Positions 53,506-63,670 are shown, numbered from the stretch's first letter. The stretch is DNA of 64,000 nt from Tissierellia bacterium (GCA_012843025.1 DURT01000011.1:1-64000), one strand, 5' to 3'. The notes: generated by a model from the sequence alone, not told the origin. Numbers and translations are program-made.

Positions 53506-53772
53506 ATGAATATTGAAATTACAGACAGAGCTAAGGAAAAGCTTCAATTGATGAAGGACAATAATGTACCCATAGCCTTGACCAGGTATCCAGTAGGGTG
53601 CTCTAGTTTCAAATATAAAATCGTTTCCATAAAACCATCTAACAGGGATAAGGTATACAATGTTGACGGATTCGATATAACTGTAACTGATGACAGCGAA
53701 TTTAAATTAAAGGGCGCCAAAATTGATTATGGTGGTTTGATTAAAGATTTTATTGTAACTCCTAAATTTTAA
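53506..53772 (+). CDS. HesB/IscA-like protein with one cysteine
   Basis: An 88-residue protein with the A-type iron-sulfur carrier fold: ITDRAKEKLQLM, then a strand region with YPVGCSSFKYKIV, and FDITVTDDSEFKLKGAKIDY. True carriers have three cysteines, the last two in a C-terminal CGC; only one is present here, so cluster transfer is doubtful. GGGGGTG before the ATG; 28 bases after the ATPase gene. Confidence 0.82.
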   Translation: MNIEITDRAKEKLQLMKDNNVPIALTRYPVGCSSFKYKIVSIKPSNRDKVYNVDGFDITVTDDSEFKLKGAKIDYGGLIKDFIVTPKF

Positions 53773-53780
53773 TATTAACA

Positions 53781-53810
53781 AAATTAACCTGCCAAGAGGC
53801 AGGTTAATTT
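53781..53810 (+). terminator. Terminator of the TM1266/ABC/HesB operon
   Basis: AAATTAACCTGCC, loop AAGA, GGCAGGTTAATTT: a 13-bp perfect stem. Confidence 0.9.
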
Positions 53811-54070
53811 TAATCGTACAAAATAACTAACAACAAGAAGAAAAACAGCAGTGTATCTAATTCAATATCACAATCACCATTACATACAATTGCAACTAGT
53901 AGCAAAAAGAAAAACAATAATGAAGAATCAATTCCTCTATCCCCTAAAATGCCATCTCGTTTACAGTCTCGATCTCTTCTTCCTGTATCACCGCGTACCC
54001 TTCCGCAATCACTTTGAGTATTTACAGTATCACTAACCTCTACAATATCTTTAGGTTTATTGCACTCCAT
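53810..54070 (-). CDS. Small protein with duplicated LLFFFLLLV segments
   Basis: An 86-residue frame with a charged, Asp/Arg-rich first half (DCGRVRGDTGRRDRDC) and two near-identical hydrophobic stretches, LLFFFLLLVAIVCNG and LLFFFLLLVILYD, separated by DCDIELDT. The start is well supported by AGGAGG 5 nt before the ATG. The layout recalls small Firmicute spore or membrane proteins, but I do not know the family. Confidence 0.6.
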   Translation of the reverse strand: MECNKPKDIVEVSDTVNTQSDCGRVRGDTGRRDRDCKRDGILGDRGIDSSLLFFFLLLVAIVCNGDCDIELDTLLFFFLLLVILYD

Positions 54071-54228
54071 AATTACCTCCTATATAGAAATATGCATTTT
54101 TTTATTTATTATATTCACCTAGAAAATTTATGTTAATGAATGTATTTTCAACTATTTTTGAATTTGTGCATAATTTAGAATTTTTTTGAAATAATATCTT
54201 ATATATTAAATTTAAGGAGGATAATTAA

Positions 54229-54426
54229 TTGGATAAATTTGCATTAGTATTAGTTATAATCGGAGCTATTAATTGGGGGCTAATTGCATTATTTCAGTTT
54301 GACTTAGTTGCAGCTATATTCGGTGGCCAAATGGCAATGTTTAGCCGCTTAGTTTATGGTTTAGTAGGATTAGCTGGTCTGTATTGCATAACATTATTAT
54401 TTAATGAAAGAGAAAGAGTGGATTAA
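54229..54426 (+). CDS. DUF378 small membrane protein
   Basis: A 65-residue protein with two membrane helices; the family signature ALVLVIIGAINWGLIALFQFD is followed by AAIFG and RLVYGLVGLAGLY. TTG start at 54229 with AGGAGG 8-9 nt upstream. Function unknown, as for all DUF378 members. Confidence 0.88.
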   Translation: MDKFALVLVIIGAINWGLIALFQFDLVAAIFGGQMAMFSRLVYGLVGLAGLYCITLLFNERERVD

Positions 54427-54493
54427 TTATTCCTAACCCAAGACTTCGACCGACAGGTAGGAGGAACCTACGATTGAATAAAAAGAAATCAAA

Positions 54494-54525
54494 AAGACAA
54501 TCATTTTGATTGTCTTCTTTAGTTT
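54494..54525. terminator. Terminator between DUF378 gene and tldE
   Basis: AAGACAATCA and TGATTGTCTT around TTT, with CTTTAGTTTT on the plus strand; it may serve both converging units. Confidence 0.8.
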
Positions 54526-54527
54526 TA

Positions 54528-55880
54528 TTATTCTCCTGCTATTGCCAAGCTTTTGACCTTTAAGGAAGGGGAACCTATATATGCTTCTCCAGGCAAACCG
54601 AATTTTAAATCGCTGCCTACTTCTTCTATATTTTTAATCATTTCAAAATAATTTCCTGAAACTATTATTTGTTCAACAGGTCTTACAATTTTACCTTCTT
54701 CTATTAAGTATCCCAAAGCCGCCAAGGAAAAGTCCCCCGATACGGAATTTAGCCCCGAATGAAGTCCCTGTAATTCAGTTATCATAATAGCTTTATCGCT
54801 ACTCTTTATTATCTCTTCCAAGGTTTTTTCGCCTTTTTCCACATAGAAATTGGAAGGGGCAATACTAATTGATGATTTATAGGAGCCCTTGCTGGCATTT
54901 CCCGTTGTTTCAACTCCATCTTTCCTTGCTGTTTTTAGATTATGCAAGTATGTTTTTAGAACACCTTTGTCAATAACTTTCTTATACTTACAGGCAACTC
55001 CTTCCCCATCAAAGGACCTGCTTGCCAAGCCTCCCTCCATGTAGGGATCGTCTATCAAGGTGAATCTTTCACTTGCTATTTTTTCATTTAACTTTCCTTT
55101 TAACAGAGAAAGATTTTTTTGTACTGCTTCAGCAGAAAATATTCCCGTAAATGCCTCCAGCAAGTCCGCTGCTGCAGAATTTCTTAAAATTACAGGATAG
55201 TTACCAGATTTTACCGACTTGGCTCCTAAGAGGCCTATCGCCTCCTCTACGGCTTCTTTAGCAATTTCTTTTACATTAAATTTATAAAAATCATTGCCTG
55301 TACGATAGGCCATACCCGTCTTAATATCATTCCCTTCCTTGGCATCAACCACAATGTAGGTATAGGCAATGTTGCTTTTATCATGGAGATACAATCCCTT
55401 AGTATTAGACATTATTACTTCTCCATATCCATCGCCATAAACACAAGTTTTTACAGAAGATATTCTTTTATCAATTTTATAGGCTTCTTCTTCAAGACTC
55501 TTAACAAATTTTATTTTATCTTCTTCTTTTACATTAGACAGCTCTGTGTTAAATGAATCCACTTTCTTGTATTCTTTTGAACCTTCGAAGATAACTTCCT
55601 CGTCATCGGAATCAATTATAGTGGCATTTTCCACAACATTATTAACTAATTGCTCAATAGATGTTTCATCTACTTTCTCCGTATAGGAATATCCCATTTT
55701 CCCCTTGTATACTCCCCTTAAAGAAAGTCCTTCACTTTCAGAAAGGCTGTAGCCGTCTAATTCTTTTTGAAATACTTTTAGCGAAAGGCTGTTACCGGCG
55801 GAATAATAAACTTCCATATCTGTAAGGCCTTTCTTTTTACCTTCTGAGAATATTTTTTCAATTAATGATTTCATTTCCAT
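54528..55880 (-). CDS. tldE: TldE/PmbA family protein
   Basis: A 450-residue partner of TldD in a heteromeric metalloprotease. It shows the PmbA pattern (GLSLRGVYKGKMGYSYTEKVDE, GNASKGSYKSSISIAPSNFYVEKG, SGDFSLAALGYLIEEG) and lacks the HExxxH zinc motif, as TldE should. It starts on the last base of tldD. Confidence 0.92.
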   Translation of the reverse strand: MEMKSLIEKIFSEGKKKGLTDMEVYYSAGNSLSLKVFQKELDGYSLSESEGLSLRGVYKGKMGYSYTEKVDETSIEQLVNNVVENATIIDSDDEEVIFEGSKEYKKVDSFNTELSNVKEEDKIKFVKSLEEEAYKIDKRISSVKTCVYGDGYGEVIMSNTKGLYLHDKSNIAYTYIVVDAKEGNDIKTGMAYRTGNDFYKFNVKEIAKEAVEEAIGLLGAKSVKSGNYPVILRNSAAADLLEAFTGIFSAEAVQKNLSLLKGKLNEKIASERFTLIDDPYMEGGLASRSFDGEGVACKYKKVIDKGVLKTYLHNLKTARKDGVETTGNASKGSYKSSISIAPSNFYVEKGEKTLEEIIKSSDKAIMITELQGLHSGLNSVSGDFSLAALGYLIEEGKIVRPVEQIIVSGNYFEMIKNIEEVGSDLKFGLPGEAYIGSPSLKVKSLAIAGE

Positions 55881-57271
55881 TAAACTTCACCTTCCCTTCC
55901 CCCAACAGTTATTTCTGAAACCCTTATCATAGGCTGACCTACGTTTGCTGGAATACTTCCACTTACAGAGCCGCACATTCCCTGGCTTAACTGTAAATTA
56001 TTTCCTACCATGTCTATTTTATTAAGTACTTCAGTTCCCTTGCCTATTAAAGTCGCACCTCTTACAGGTTCTTTTATTTTACCATTTTCGACCAAGTAGC
56101 CTTCCATTACAGCAAAGTTGAATTCTCCCGTACTTGGATTCACGGAACCTCCTCCCATGTACTTGGCATAGAGACCTTTTTCCGTATTGGCAATAATTTC
56201 TTCGGGAGTAGATTCTCCTGCATCTATATATGTATTGGACATACGGGATGTAGGTGCAAATCTGTAGGATTGCCTTCTGGATGAACCAGTTACATCCATA
56301 TTCATTCTTCTTCCATTTAACTTATCTACCATGTATCCCTTGAGTATACCCTTTTCAATAAGTACATTTTTCCTTGAAGGAGTTCCTTCATCGTCTATAG
56401 AATAAGAACCCCACTCACCTGGTATTGAACCATCATCAATGGCAGTTACTAAAGGAGATGCTATTTGTTCCCCTATTTTTCCTGCAAATACAGACAGACC
56501 CTTTGCAACAGATGTAGCTTCCAATCCGTGGCCACAGGCTTCATGAAAAATTACACCACCAAATCCGTTATCAATAATTACAGGCATTTTTCCGCTGGGG
56601 CTGTACTTTGCATTTATCATAGTTACCGCAATTCTTGATGCTTCCTTTGCATAATGGTCAATATCCAAATTTTCAAAAAACTCATAACCCTTACTTGCCC
56701 CCGGTCCGAAATATCCAGACTGCATCTCTCCATTTTTGCTGGCTACTGACGAAATACCAAGTCTGGAACGGACACGGGTATCTTCTTTCCATAACCCTTC
56801 AGAATTTGCAACCATTATATTTTGTATGTAATCTGTATAATTAACTGTAACCTGAGTTATTAACTCATCATAGTTAAAAGCAATATCATATACCTTCCGC
56901 ATAAGTTGAACTTTTTTTGTTTTTTCTACTGTGGATGGGTCTATTTGAATAGTATTAATTTTTTTTACATCCGACTTAATAAGATTTATTGTAATATCGC
57001 CAGAAATTCCTTCTATTGCTGCAGCAGCTTTTTTCGCTGTCTCTATAAGGGTTTCTCTGTCTGATTTATTGGTATAGGCATAAACACTGTTAAATCCTTT
57101 GAAGATGCGTATCCCAACACCATAATCCCTTCCGGATACAGTACTTTCTACTTTACCTCCAATCATAACAATTCCGTTATTAGTTCTGTCTTCTACAAAT
57201 ATTTCAGCAAAATCACCACCTGTAGATAAGGCAGCTGTTAATATATCTTCAATTAATTGCTTATTTAACAC
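55880..57271 (-). CDS. tldD: TldD metalloprotease subunit
   Basis: A 463-residue TldD, catalytic half of the TldD/E protease that trims unfolded or modified peptides. The zinc site HEACGHGLEA and DDEGTPSRKNVLIEKGILKG are visible. I choose a GTG start at 57271 because GGAG lies 7 nt upstream. With tldE directly behind, the pair forms one operon ending in a terminator at 54494. Confidence 0.92.
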   Translation of the reverse strand: MLNKQLIEDILTAALSTGGDFAEIFVEDRTNNGIVMIGGKVESTVSGRDYGVGIRIFKGFNSVYAYTNKSDRETLIETAKKAAAAIEGISGDITINLIKSDVKKINTIQIDPSTVEKTKKVQLMRKVYDIAFNYDELITQVTVNYTDYIQNIMVANSEGLWKEDTRVRSRLGISSVASKNGEMQSGYFGPGASKGYEFFENLDIDHYAKEASRIAVTMINAKYSPSGKMPVIIDNGFGGVIFHEACGHGLEATSVAKGLSVFAGKIGEQIASPLVTAIDDGSIPGEWGSYSIDDEGTPSRKNVLIEKGILKGYMVDKLNGRRMNMDVTGSSRRQSYRFAPTSRMSNTYIDAGESTPEEIIANTEKGLYAKYMGGGSVNPSTGEFNFAVMEGYLVENGKIKEPVRGATLIGKGTEVLNKIDMVGNNLQLSQGMCGSVSGSIPANVGQPMIRVSEITVGGREGEV

Positions 57272-57340
57272 ATTCTCACTCCTTTTATCGTAATATAAAT
57301 ATTTTACCATAATTTCCTTAAAGTATTAATAAATTTTTAA

Positions 57341-57368
57341 ATAAAAGAGGAGACCTTCGTCTCCCCTA
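57341..57368 (-). terminator. Terminator after tyrS
   Basis: On the minus strand GGGGAGAC, loop GAAG, GTCTCCTC then TTTTATTT. Confidence 0.85.
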
Positions 57369-57402
57369 GGCTGCTAAATCCCTTTTTATTTTCCTTTAGG
57401 GA

Positions 57403-58635
57403 TTATATTAATTTAATTCTATGATATACTTTCTTTCCTTTTCTAATCATAAGTTTTCCTTCTTCAAAATCAGTTTCCGTAACGGTGGCTCCTATATCCT
57501 CCACTATTTCATCATTTACTGAAACCCCTGACTGTTCTATCAATCTTCTTCCTTCACTCTTTGACTTGATTAAACCAGCCTTAACCATGAGATCAATTAC
57601 AGTCATACCTTCCCCTAGTTCAGCCTTGCTTATTTCTGTAGTAGGAACATTTTCTGAATCGGCTCCTCCTCCGAACAAGGCCTTAGCAGCTTCTTGAGCT
57701 TTTCTTGCATCTTCTTCCGAATGAATAAGTTTAGTTACTTCAAATGCTAAAACTTCCTTTGCCTTATTTATTTCAGCACCTTCTAATGCTCCCAATCTCC
57801 TTACTTCATCCATGGGCAGGTATGTAAGAAGAGCCAAACATTTTTCCACATCCTCATCATCAATATTTCTCCAGTACTGATAGAATTCATATGGACTGGT
57901 TTTATTTCTGTCCAGCCATAGGGCTCCTTTTTCCGTCTTGCCCATTTTCTTGCCTTCTTTGTTTGTTAGAAGAGAGAAGGTCATTCCATATGCTTGTTTT
58001 CCAGCTTTTTTCCTAATTAGTTCAACTCCAGCAATAATATTTGACCACTGGTCGTTTCCTCCAAACTGCATCTTACAATCGTATTTTTGATTCAATACAT
58101 AGAAGTCATAAGCCTGCATGAGCATGTATCCAAATTCAAAAAATGTTAGTCCCTGTTCCATTCTATTTTTATAGCACTCAGCTGCAATCATTCTGTTTAC
58201 AGAAAAATGGACCCCCACTTCCCTCATGAATTCAAGATAATTTAAAGGTAAAAGCCACTCTGAATTCCTGGGCATAATGGCCTTTCCTTCTGAAAAATCC
58301 AAAAATTTCTCAAATACCTTCTTAAAGTTTTCTGCATTTTTAGTTATAGTATCAAAGGACATAATGGAACGCATACCCGTTCTGTCGCTGGGGTCACCTA
58401 TCATTGTAGTCCCATCTCCTAAGAGGGCTATAGGCTTGTGACCATATTGCTGCATAATGGACATAACCATTATTTGAATATAGTGACCAATGTGGAGACT
58501 GTCTGCAGTAGGGTCAAAACCTATATAAAATGTTACAGACTCCTTTCCTAATAACTCCCTTATTTCTTCTTCATGAGTACATTGTTCTATATAACCTCTT
58601 TCTTTTAGTACATCAAAAACATTTCTTTTTTCCAT
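57403..58635 (-). CDS. tyrS: Tyrosine--tRNA ligase
   Basis: A 410-residue class I synthetase. The HIGH motif is in [12 protein letters not shown], the KMSKS motif is [11 protein letters not shown], and [11 protein letters not shown] contacts tyrosine; a C-terminal S4-like RNA-binding domain lies at about 340-405. GGAGG before the ATG. A T-box leader upstream with a TAC specifier links expression to uncharged tRNA-Tyr. Confidence 0.95.
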   Translation of the reverse strand: MEKRNVFDVLKERGYIEQCTHEEEIRELLGKESVTFYIGFDPTADSLHIGHYIQIMVMSIMQQYGHKPIALLGDGTTMIGDPSDRTGMRSIMSFDTITKNAENFKKVFEKFLDFSEGKAIMPRNSEWLLPLNYLEFMREVGVHFSVNRMIAAECYKNRMEQGLTFFEFGYMLMQAYDFYVLNQKYDCKMQFGGNDQWSNIIAGVELIRKKAGKQAYGMTFSLLTNKEGKKMGKTEKGALWLDRNKTSPYEFYQYWRNIDDEDVEKCLALLTYLPMDEVRRLGALEGAEINKAKEVLAFEVTKLIHSEEDARKAQEAAKALFGGGADSENVPTTEISKAELGEGMTVIDLMVKAGLIKSKSEGRRLIEQSGVSVNDEIVEDIGATVTETDFEEGKLMIRKGKKVYHRIKLI

Positions 58636-58697
58636 TGTACCTCCTCCAAAATATTATTCCTTATGTATTATAGATTAGAATAGGGGTAATGTTATAG

Positions 58698-58885
58698 AAA
58701 AGGGCTATCCCATCCAAAGGACGAGATAACCCGTGGTACCACCTTAATTCGCTACTGCCTCTTCCTGATATAACGGTCAGATAAGCCGCCGTACTTTTCA
58801 TACAGAACTCCGGAATCGTATTTCACATTTTGTACTGCTAACCTCTCACCAACCGGTCAGCTCTCTGAATTGTAACCAAAATGTT
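58698..58885 (-). promoter_or_regulatory. T-box leader of tyrS (Tyr specifier)
   Basis: On the minus strand the leader begins AGAGAGCTGACCGG with GGTTGGTGAGAGG, as in stem I, carries TAC (58818-58820) in GAAATACGATTCC as the probable specifier, and ends with the T-box GGTGGTACCACGG (58731-58743) overlapping the terminator stem GGGTTATC...GATAGCCC and TTTTC. Uncharged tRNA-Tyr would prevent termination. Confidence 0.92.
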
Positions 58886-59261
58886 ACTTAAGTTCCTTCA
58901 TAGTTATAGTAGTATTATAGTTCGAATAATAATATAATTTTGTAATGTTGTCAAGATATTAATAATTCTGTGTTAAAATCATCCGCTCCATACAAATAAA
59001 TCCTAATTCCTTAAAGCTTTATTAAGTATTATTGAAAAAGGGCTTTAATTCCTTAATAAAGATGTATTAATTTCTATTTATTGCAAAATAGTGTAATATA
59101 ATTGTGAGATCTGGAAGCTTAAGAAGTTATTGTGTGTTTTTTTCCCCATATTCTGATGCTATAATTTCCATATTGAAAAACTCATTAACATGTTCTAAGA
59201 GTTTCAAAGAGGCAGGGCCTACCTGCTTCCCAAAAAATCTAAAGACTAAGAGGAGTGTATT
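58886..59261. other. Intergenic region between the tyrS leader and the CAP gene
   Basis: About 375 bases, AT-rich, without a credible frame. On the plus strand it holds the promoter and a probable 5' leader of the CAP-domain gene; GGCAGG-GCCTA-CCTGCTT (about 59210-59232) can form a hairpin 30-50 bases before the ATG. I recognise no known riboswitch consensus here. Confidence 0.5.
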
Positions 59262-60068
59262 ATGAAAAAAAGAATTATAGCATTAACATTAACAGCAGCA
59301 TTAGCCTTATCATCCACATCTGCTTTTGCGGCAACTACAAATTGTACAAGGGTAAATAATAAATATTACAATAGCTTTTTTGGAAACAGCATAAATAAGA
59401 ATGCAAAAACAGATCAGTACAAAATAGTTATAAATGGAAAAGAAACTAATTTAAAAGATATTGATTGGAAATCTATATTAAAGAAGGCAGCACCTGCTTA
59501 TAAAGCAGAAAAACCTGTTGAAGTAGCTGAAGAACCTACTACACCTATTGAAGTTAAAGAACCAGCTGCACCTGTTGAAAAACCAACTACTCCAGTCGAA
59601 GAATCAACTCCAGTTGAAAAGCCAGTAGCTCCTGCTGAGAAAGTAGAAGTACCTGTTGAAAATAATACAACAGTTTCTTCATCAGATTTAACCTATGAAC
59701 AAAAAGTTGTAGAACTTGTAAATATAGAAAGACAAAAAGCCGGCTTACCAACGCTGACTATGGACGATGCAATTTCCAACGTGGCAAGAGCCAAGTCAAA
59801 AGACATGGCAGTTAACAACTATTTTGCCCACCAGTCACCTACTTATGGAAGTGCTGGAGACATGTTAAGACAATTTGGAATTAGATGGTCAGCATGGGGA
59901 GAAAACATTGCATACGGTCAAAGAACACCAGAAATTGTAGTAAATGCATGGATGAACTCTCCAGGCCATAGAGCAAATATCCTTTCACCTAATTTCTCAA
60001 AAATTGGAGTTGGATATGTAACAAACTCAAATGGAACACCTTACTGGACACAAATCTTTACGAACTAA
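59262..60068 (+). CDS. Secreted CAP (SCP/PR1) domain protein
   Basis: A 268-residue exported protein: signal peptide with cleavage after AFA (about residue 23), a short N-terminal domain, a Pro/Glu/Val-rich linker (about 88-140) with repeated VEKP/TTPVE units, and a C-terminal CAP domain (about 145-268) with VNIERQKAGLPTL, YFAHQSP, GENIAYG and SPGHRANIL holding the two metal-binding His. Likely a wall-associated protein of the YkwD type. GAGGAG before the ATG. Confidence 0.92.
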   Translation: MKKRIIALTLTAALALSSTSAFAATTNCTRVNNKYYNSFFGNSINKNAKTDQYKIVINGKETNLKDIDWKSILKKAAPAYKAEKPVEVAEEPTTPIEVKEPAAPVEKPTTPVEESTPVEKPVAPAEKVEVPVENNTTVSSSDLTYEQKVVELVNIERQKAGLPTLTMDDAISNVARAKSKDMAVNNYFAHQSPTYGSAGDMLRQFGIRWSAWGENIAYGQRTPEIVVNAWMNSPGHRANILSPNFSKIGVGYVTNSNGTPYWTQIFTN

Positions 60069-60083
60069 ATTAAACCCAAATAA

Positions 60084-60128
60084 AACGCTTAGAACCCACC
60101 ATTGAGTTTCTAAGCGTTCATTATTTTA
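60084..60128. terminator. Bidirectional terminator
   Basis: AACGCTTAGAA and TTTCTAAGCGTT around a 12-base loop, then CATTATTTT; between the CAP gene and the converging transporter gene. Confidence 0.85.
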
Positions 60129-60140
60129 CCTACCTACTGA

Positions 60141-61121
60141 CTACAAATTTCCTATAACCTTTTTATTATAATTTTTTACAGTCTCTTTCTCTTCTATTTT
60201 TGCATACATATTTGCTAAAATTGCCCCAGATATATTGTGCCATACACTGAACACAGCCCCTGGAATCGTTGCTAATGGATATTGGGCAAAAGATGTAGCT
60301 GCTAAGGAAGTTGCCAATCCTGAATTTTGCATCCCTACTTCTATTGATATAGCTTTTCTTTTAGGTAAACTCATACCAAAAGCTTTGCTTGCAATATAAC
60401 CTGTTGCATACCCAAGAAGGTTGTGTAATATTACTACTCCAATTATTAATAAACCACTGGTCATTATTCTTGCAGAGTTGGCGGAAACAACGGAAGCTAC
60501 AATGGCTACTATTGCAACAACAGAAACTAAGGGTAGTACTTTAATAAACCTTTCCGTTATTTCTCCAAAGAATTTATTAATTACAAAACCTAAACCTATT
60601 GGCAGTATAACAACCTTTATTATTGATAAAAACATGCTCATAACATTAACTTCCACTGTTGCCCCTATTAGCAGTTTAGTTAAAAAGGGTGTCAGTATGG
60701 GGGCAAATATGGTTGAAAAGCTGGTCATTGTAACTGAAAGGGCTACATCTCCTTTAGCTAAGTAGGTCATGACATTTGAAGATGTTCCACCAGGACAAGT
60801 TCCCACAAGAACTACACCTACAGCTAATTCCGGGGGTAATCTAAATACCTTTACTAGAAGAAATGCTATTGCTGGCATTAATATAAATTGAGTGCAAAAT
60901 CCTATTACTACATCTGTAGGTCTGCTTAATATAAGTTTAAAGTCCTCAAATTTAAGGGTTAACCCCATTCCAAACATAACTACCATCAACAGTGGATTTA
61001 TATAGGACGTCTTTATCCATGTAAATGTTGTTGGTACGAAAAGTGATATTGCCGCTATGACAAGTACTATTCCTGCCATATATTTTCCTGCTAAACTGCT
61101 TAATTTTTCTAAAAATTTCAT
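60141..61121 (-). CDS. Bile acid:sodium symporter family (BASS) transporter
   Basis: A 326-residue membrane protein with about nine to ten helices. The core motif GTCPGGTSSNVMTYLAKGDVALS and the crossover region SIEVGMQNSGLATSLAATSF mark the BASS/YocS family, which moves organic anions such as pantoate, pyruvate or keto acids with sodium. GGAGG before the ATG. It follows ilvD by 13 bases under the same T-box, so transport of a branched-chain keto acid or related compound is an attractive guess. Confidence 0.9.
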   Translation of the reverse strand: MKFLEKLSSLAGKYMAGIVLVIAAISLFVPTTFTWIKTSYINPLLMVVMFGMGLTLKFEDFKLILSRPTDVVIGFCTQFILMPAIAFLLVKVFRLPPELAVGVVLVGTCPGGTSSNVMTYLAKGDVALSVTMTSFSTIFAPILTPFLTKLLIGATVEVNVMSMFLSIIKVVILPIGLGFVINKFFGEITERFIKVLPLVSVVAIVAIVASVVSANSARIMTSGLLIIGVVILHNLLGYATGYIASKAFGMSLPKRKAISIEVGMQNSGLATSLAATSFAQYPLATIPGAVFSVWHNISGAILANMYAKIEEKETVKNYNKKVIGNL

Positions 61122-61134
61122 CTTTCTCCTCCAT

Positions 61135-62811
61135 TTATTTATTATTTTTAGGAACTTCCAATACAGCTCCCCTATTTCCCGATGTTACTAATTCTGCATA
61201 TCTTGCCAGGTAGCCGGTGGTTATTTTAGGCTCTCTTGGTTTCCAGTTTTTCCTTCTTCTTTCTAACTCCTCATCAGAAACAACAAAATCTATTTTATTT
61301 CTATTAATATCTATTTTTATAATATCTCCCTCTTCAACTAAAGAAATATTACCTCCTACTGCTGCTTCAGGTGAAACATGTCCAATAGATGCTCCCCGGG
61401 TGGCTCCCGAGAAACGGCCATCCGTTATTAGAGCAACACTTTCTCCTAATCCTCTTCCAATAATTGCCGATGTAGGATTTAGCATTTCTCTCATACCAGG
61501 GCCTCCCTTCGGTCCTTCGTAACGTATTACAACTACATCTCCAGGAACAATTTTTCCTTCGTTTATTGCTTTTATGGCATCTTCTTCACAGTCAAAAACC
61601 CTTGCAGGTCCTTCATGTACCATCATTTCAGGTGCAACAGCTGAACACTTAACAACACAGGTATCGGGAGCTAAGTTTCCTCTTAATACCGCTATACCTC
61701 CTGTTTCACTGTAGGGATTGTCAATGGGTCTTATTACTTCAGGATTTGTATTCACACATCCTTTAATATTTTCACCTACTGTCAGTCCGGTACATGTAAG
61801 CACGTCTAAATAGAGTAGGTCCTTTTTGCTTAATTCATTCATTACAGCATATACACCACCTGCTTCATCTAAGTCTTCCATAAAAGTATTTCCTGCTGGT
61901 GCAAGGTGACACAGGTTGGGGGTTTTCGCACTTATTTCATTGGCAATGTCCAAGTTTAACTCTATTCCCGCTTCATGGGCTATGGCAGGTAAGTGAAGGA
62001 TACTGTTTGTACTGCAACCTAAAGCCATATCTACTGTCAATGCATTTAAAAATGCTTCCTTAGTCATTATATCTCTTGGTTTTATATCTTTTTCAAACAG
62101 CTCCATTACTTTCATACCAGCATATTTTGCAAGTTTAATTCTTTCCGAATAAACTGCAGGAATTGTACCATTTCCCTTTAATCCCATACCAAGGGCTTCT
62201 GTCAAACAATTCATACTGTTGGCAGTATACATGCCCGAACAGGAACCACAAGTGGGGCATGCTTTATTTTCATATTCTTCAAGTTCTTCCATTGAGATTT
62301 TACCTGCATTGTATGCTCCAACTGCTTCAAACATATCTGAAAGGCAAGTCCTCTTACCATTCATTCTACCTGCCAACATGGGACCACCACTTACAAAGAT
62401 TGTTGGCACATTTACTCTTGCGGCAGCCATTAATAAACCGGGTACATTTTTATCACAGTTAGGAACCATTACCAAGGCATCAAATTGATGGGCCAATGCC
62501 ATTGCTTCTGTAGAATCTGCAATCAGCTCCCTGGTAGCCAATGAATACTTCATTCCCGTATGTCCCATTGCAATACCATCGCATACAGCAATTGCCGGAA
62601 AGACTACGGGAGTTCCTCCTGCCATTGCTACTCCCATTTTTACTGCATCCACAATTTTGTCCAAGTTCATATGTCCCGGAACTATTTCATTGTATGAACT
62701 TACAATTCCTACAATGGGTTTGTTTAATTCCTCTCTGGTATAACCTAAGGCATTAAACAATGAGCGATGAGGTGCTTGCTGCACTCCTTTTTTAACTGAA
62801 TTACTTCTCAT
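61135..62811 (-). CDS. ilvD: Dihydroxy-acid dehydratase
   Basis: A 558-residue iron-sulfur dehydratase of valine, leucine and isoleucine synthesis. Cluster cysteines are seen in NCDKNVPG and [16 protein letters not shown], with [16 protein letters not shown] near the C-terminus. The start at 62811 follows GGAGG by 5 nt; an ATG 66 bases upstream has no site. Controlled by the T-box leader upstream. Confidence 0.95.
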   Translation of the reverse strand: MRSNSVKKGVQQAPHRSLFNALGYTREELNKPIVGIVSSYNEIVPGHMNLDKIVDAVKMGVAMAGGTPVVFPAIAVCDGIAMGHTGMKYSLATRELIADSTEAMALAHQFDALVMVPNCDKNVPGLLMAAARVNVPTIFVSGGPMLAGRMNGKRTCLSDMFEAVGAYNAGKISMEELEEYENKACPTCGSCSGMYTANSMNCLTEALGMGLKGNGTIPAVYSERIKLAKYAGMKVMELFEKDIKPRDIMTKEAFLNALTVDMALGCSTNSILHLPAIAHEAGIELNLDIANEISAKTPNLCHLAPAGNTFMEDLDEAGGVYAVMNELSKKDLLYLDVLTCTGLTVGENIKGCVNTNPEVIRPIDNPYSETGGIAVLRGNLAPDTCVVKCSAVAPEMMVHEGPARVFDCEEDAIKAINEGKIVPGDVVVIRYEGPKGGPGMREMLNPTSAIIGRGLGESVALITDGRFSGATRGASIGHVSPEAAVGGNISLVEEGDIIKIDINRNKIDFVVSDEELERRRKNWKPREPKITTGYLARYAELVTSGNRGAVLEVPKNNK

Positions 62812-62904
62812 ACTTTCCTCCTTATATATAATTTCTTTTTTCACTACATTGCTTTCCCTATCACTTGAAGGCTGCATAAGACCTACTCGAACAAATAGGG
62901 TTAG

Positions 62905-63200
62905 GGCTATAAAAAAAACCTTTCGTCTCTATATACATACAGATGTATATAGGGACGAAAGGTCTTTCCGTGGTACCACCCTATTTTACGATACAAAAAA
63001 ATCGCCTCCTTCAAGTCGAAAAAACATATCCATATAGTTTTTTGAACTCTATCCTTGTAACGCAGGAATACGTCCTTGCTTACTTAATTCAGCTCGGAAG
63101 CTCAGGAGTGATCATTATACTTCATACCATCGGTTCACACCAACCACCGACTCTCTTTAGATACTTCCAAGTACTTTTGTCTCCGTCAACGCTTATAGGC
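62905..63200 (-). promoter_or_regulatory. T-box leader of ilvD (probable Ile specifier)
   Basis: On the minus strand AGAGAGTCGGTGGTTGGTG forms the stem I region, ATC (63110-63112, in AATGATCACTCC) is the probable specifier for isoleucine, and GGTGGTACCACGG (62968-62980) is the T-box. The long terminator stem CCTTTCGTC...GACGAAAGG with eight T lies at 62911-62962. Confidence 0.9.
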
Positions 63201-63474
63201 TTATATATTTTCCTCATTATAACCATAAACTCTTAGCTTGTCAACCAGTTTTTTTATAGTACGCATTAATGCAACTTGTTTTTAGAAAGTTGTAATTTGC
63301 TTCATATGAAAAAATTATTTTTAACTTTGTTGAAATTCTATCAAGCTCAACTTGCAGACTCCTGCATAAAAAGTGGACTCTTTGCAAGTTTTTCTATTTT
63401 TTTTGAAACTTTTACTTTACAAATTGCATTTTAAATGTTATAATAAGCAATAATCACAAATAGGAGGTAGACAC

Positions 63475-63627
63475 ATGGCAATTCCAATGAAAGATATCAG
63501 GGATGTAGTTGCAAAAATGAAATTCAGTAAATGTGGCACCATTACTTGCATATATAATATTGATGGAAAATGCAGTCAAAGCGAATGTGAACTCCATGAA
63601 AGAGGATTGAAACAAGAGGAAGATTAA
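63475..63627 (+). CDS. Four-cysteine mini-protein
   Basis: ATG at 63475 follows AGGAGG by 7 nt and opens a 50-codon frame whose core KCGTITCIYNIDGKCSQSEC has four Cys in C-x4-C-x7-C-x4-C spacing, recalling DUF1540-like metal-binding peptides. It is followed by a clear terminator at 63671, so it is an independent small gene. Probable role: metal binding; family not certain. Confidence 0.72.
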   Translation: MAIPMKDIRDVVAKMKFSKCGTITCIYNIDGKCSQSECELHERGLKQEED

Positions 63628-63670
63628 GGAGAAGGGTCTCTTATGATAAAATTGAATATAAAAGTGTGAA

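Noticed and set aside
54427..54480. A small structured RNA around GTAGG-AGGAA-CCTAC after the DUF378 gene
   Set aside because: The stem is only five bases and no promoter or terminator is specific to it.
59100..59261. A cyclic-dinucleotide riboswitch before the CAP-domain gene
   Set aside because: The long leader and a small hairpin made it plausible, but no conserved c-di-GMP or c-di-AMP core could be found.
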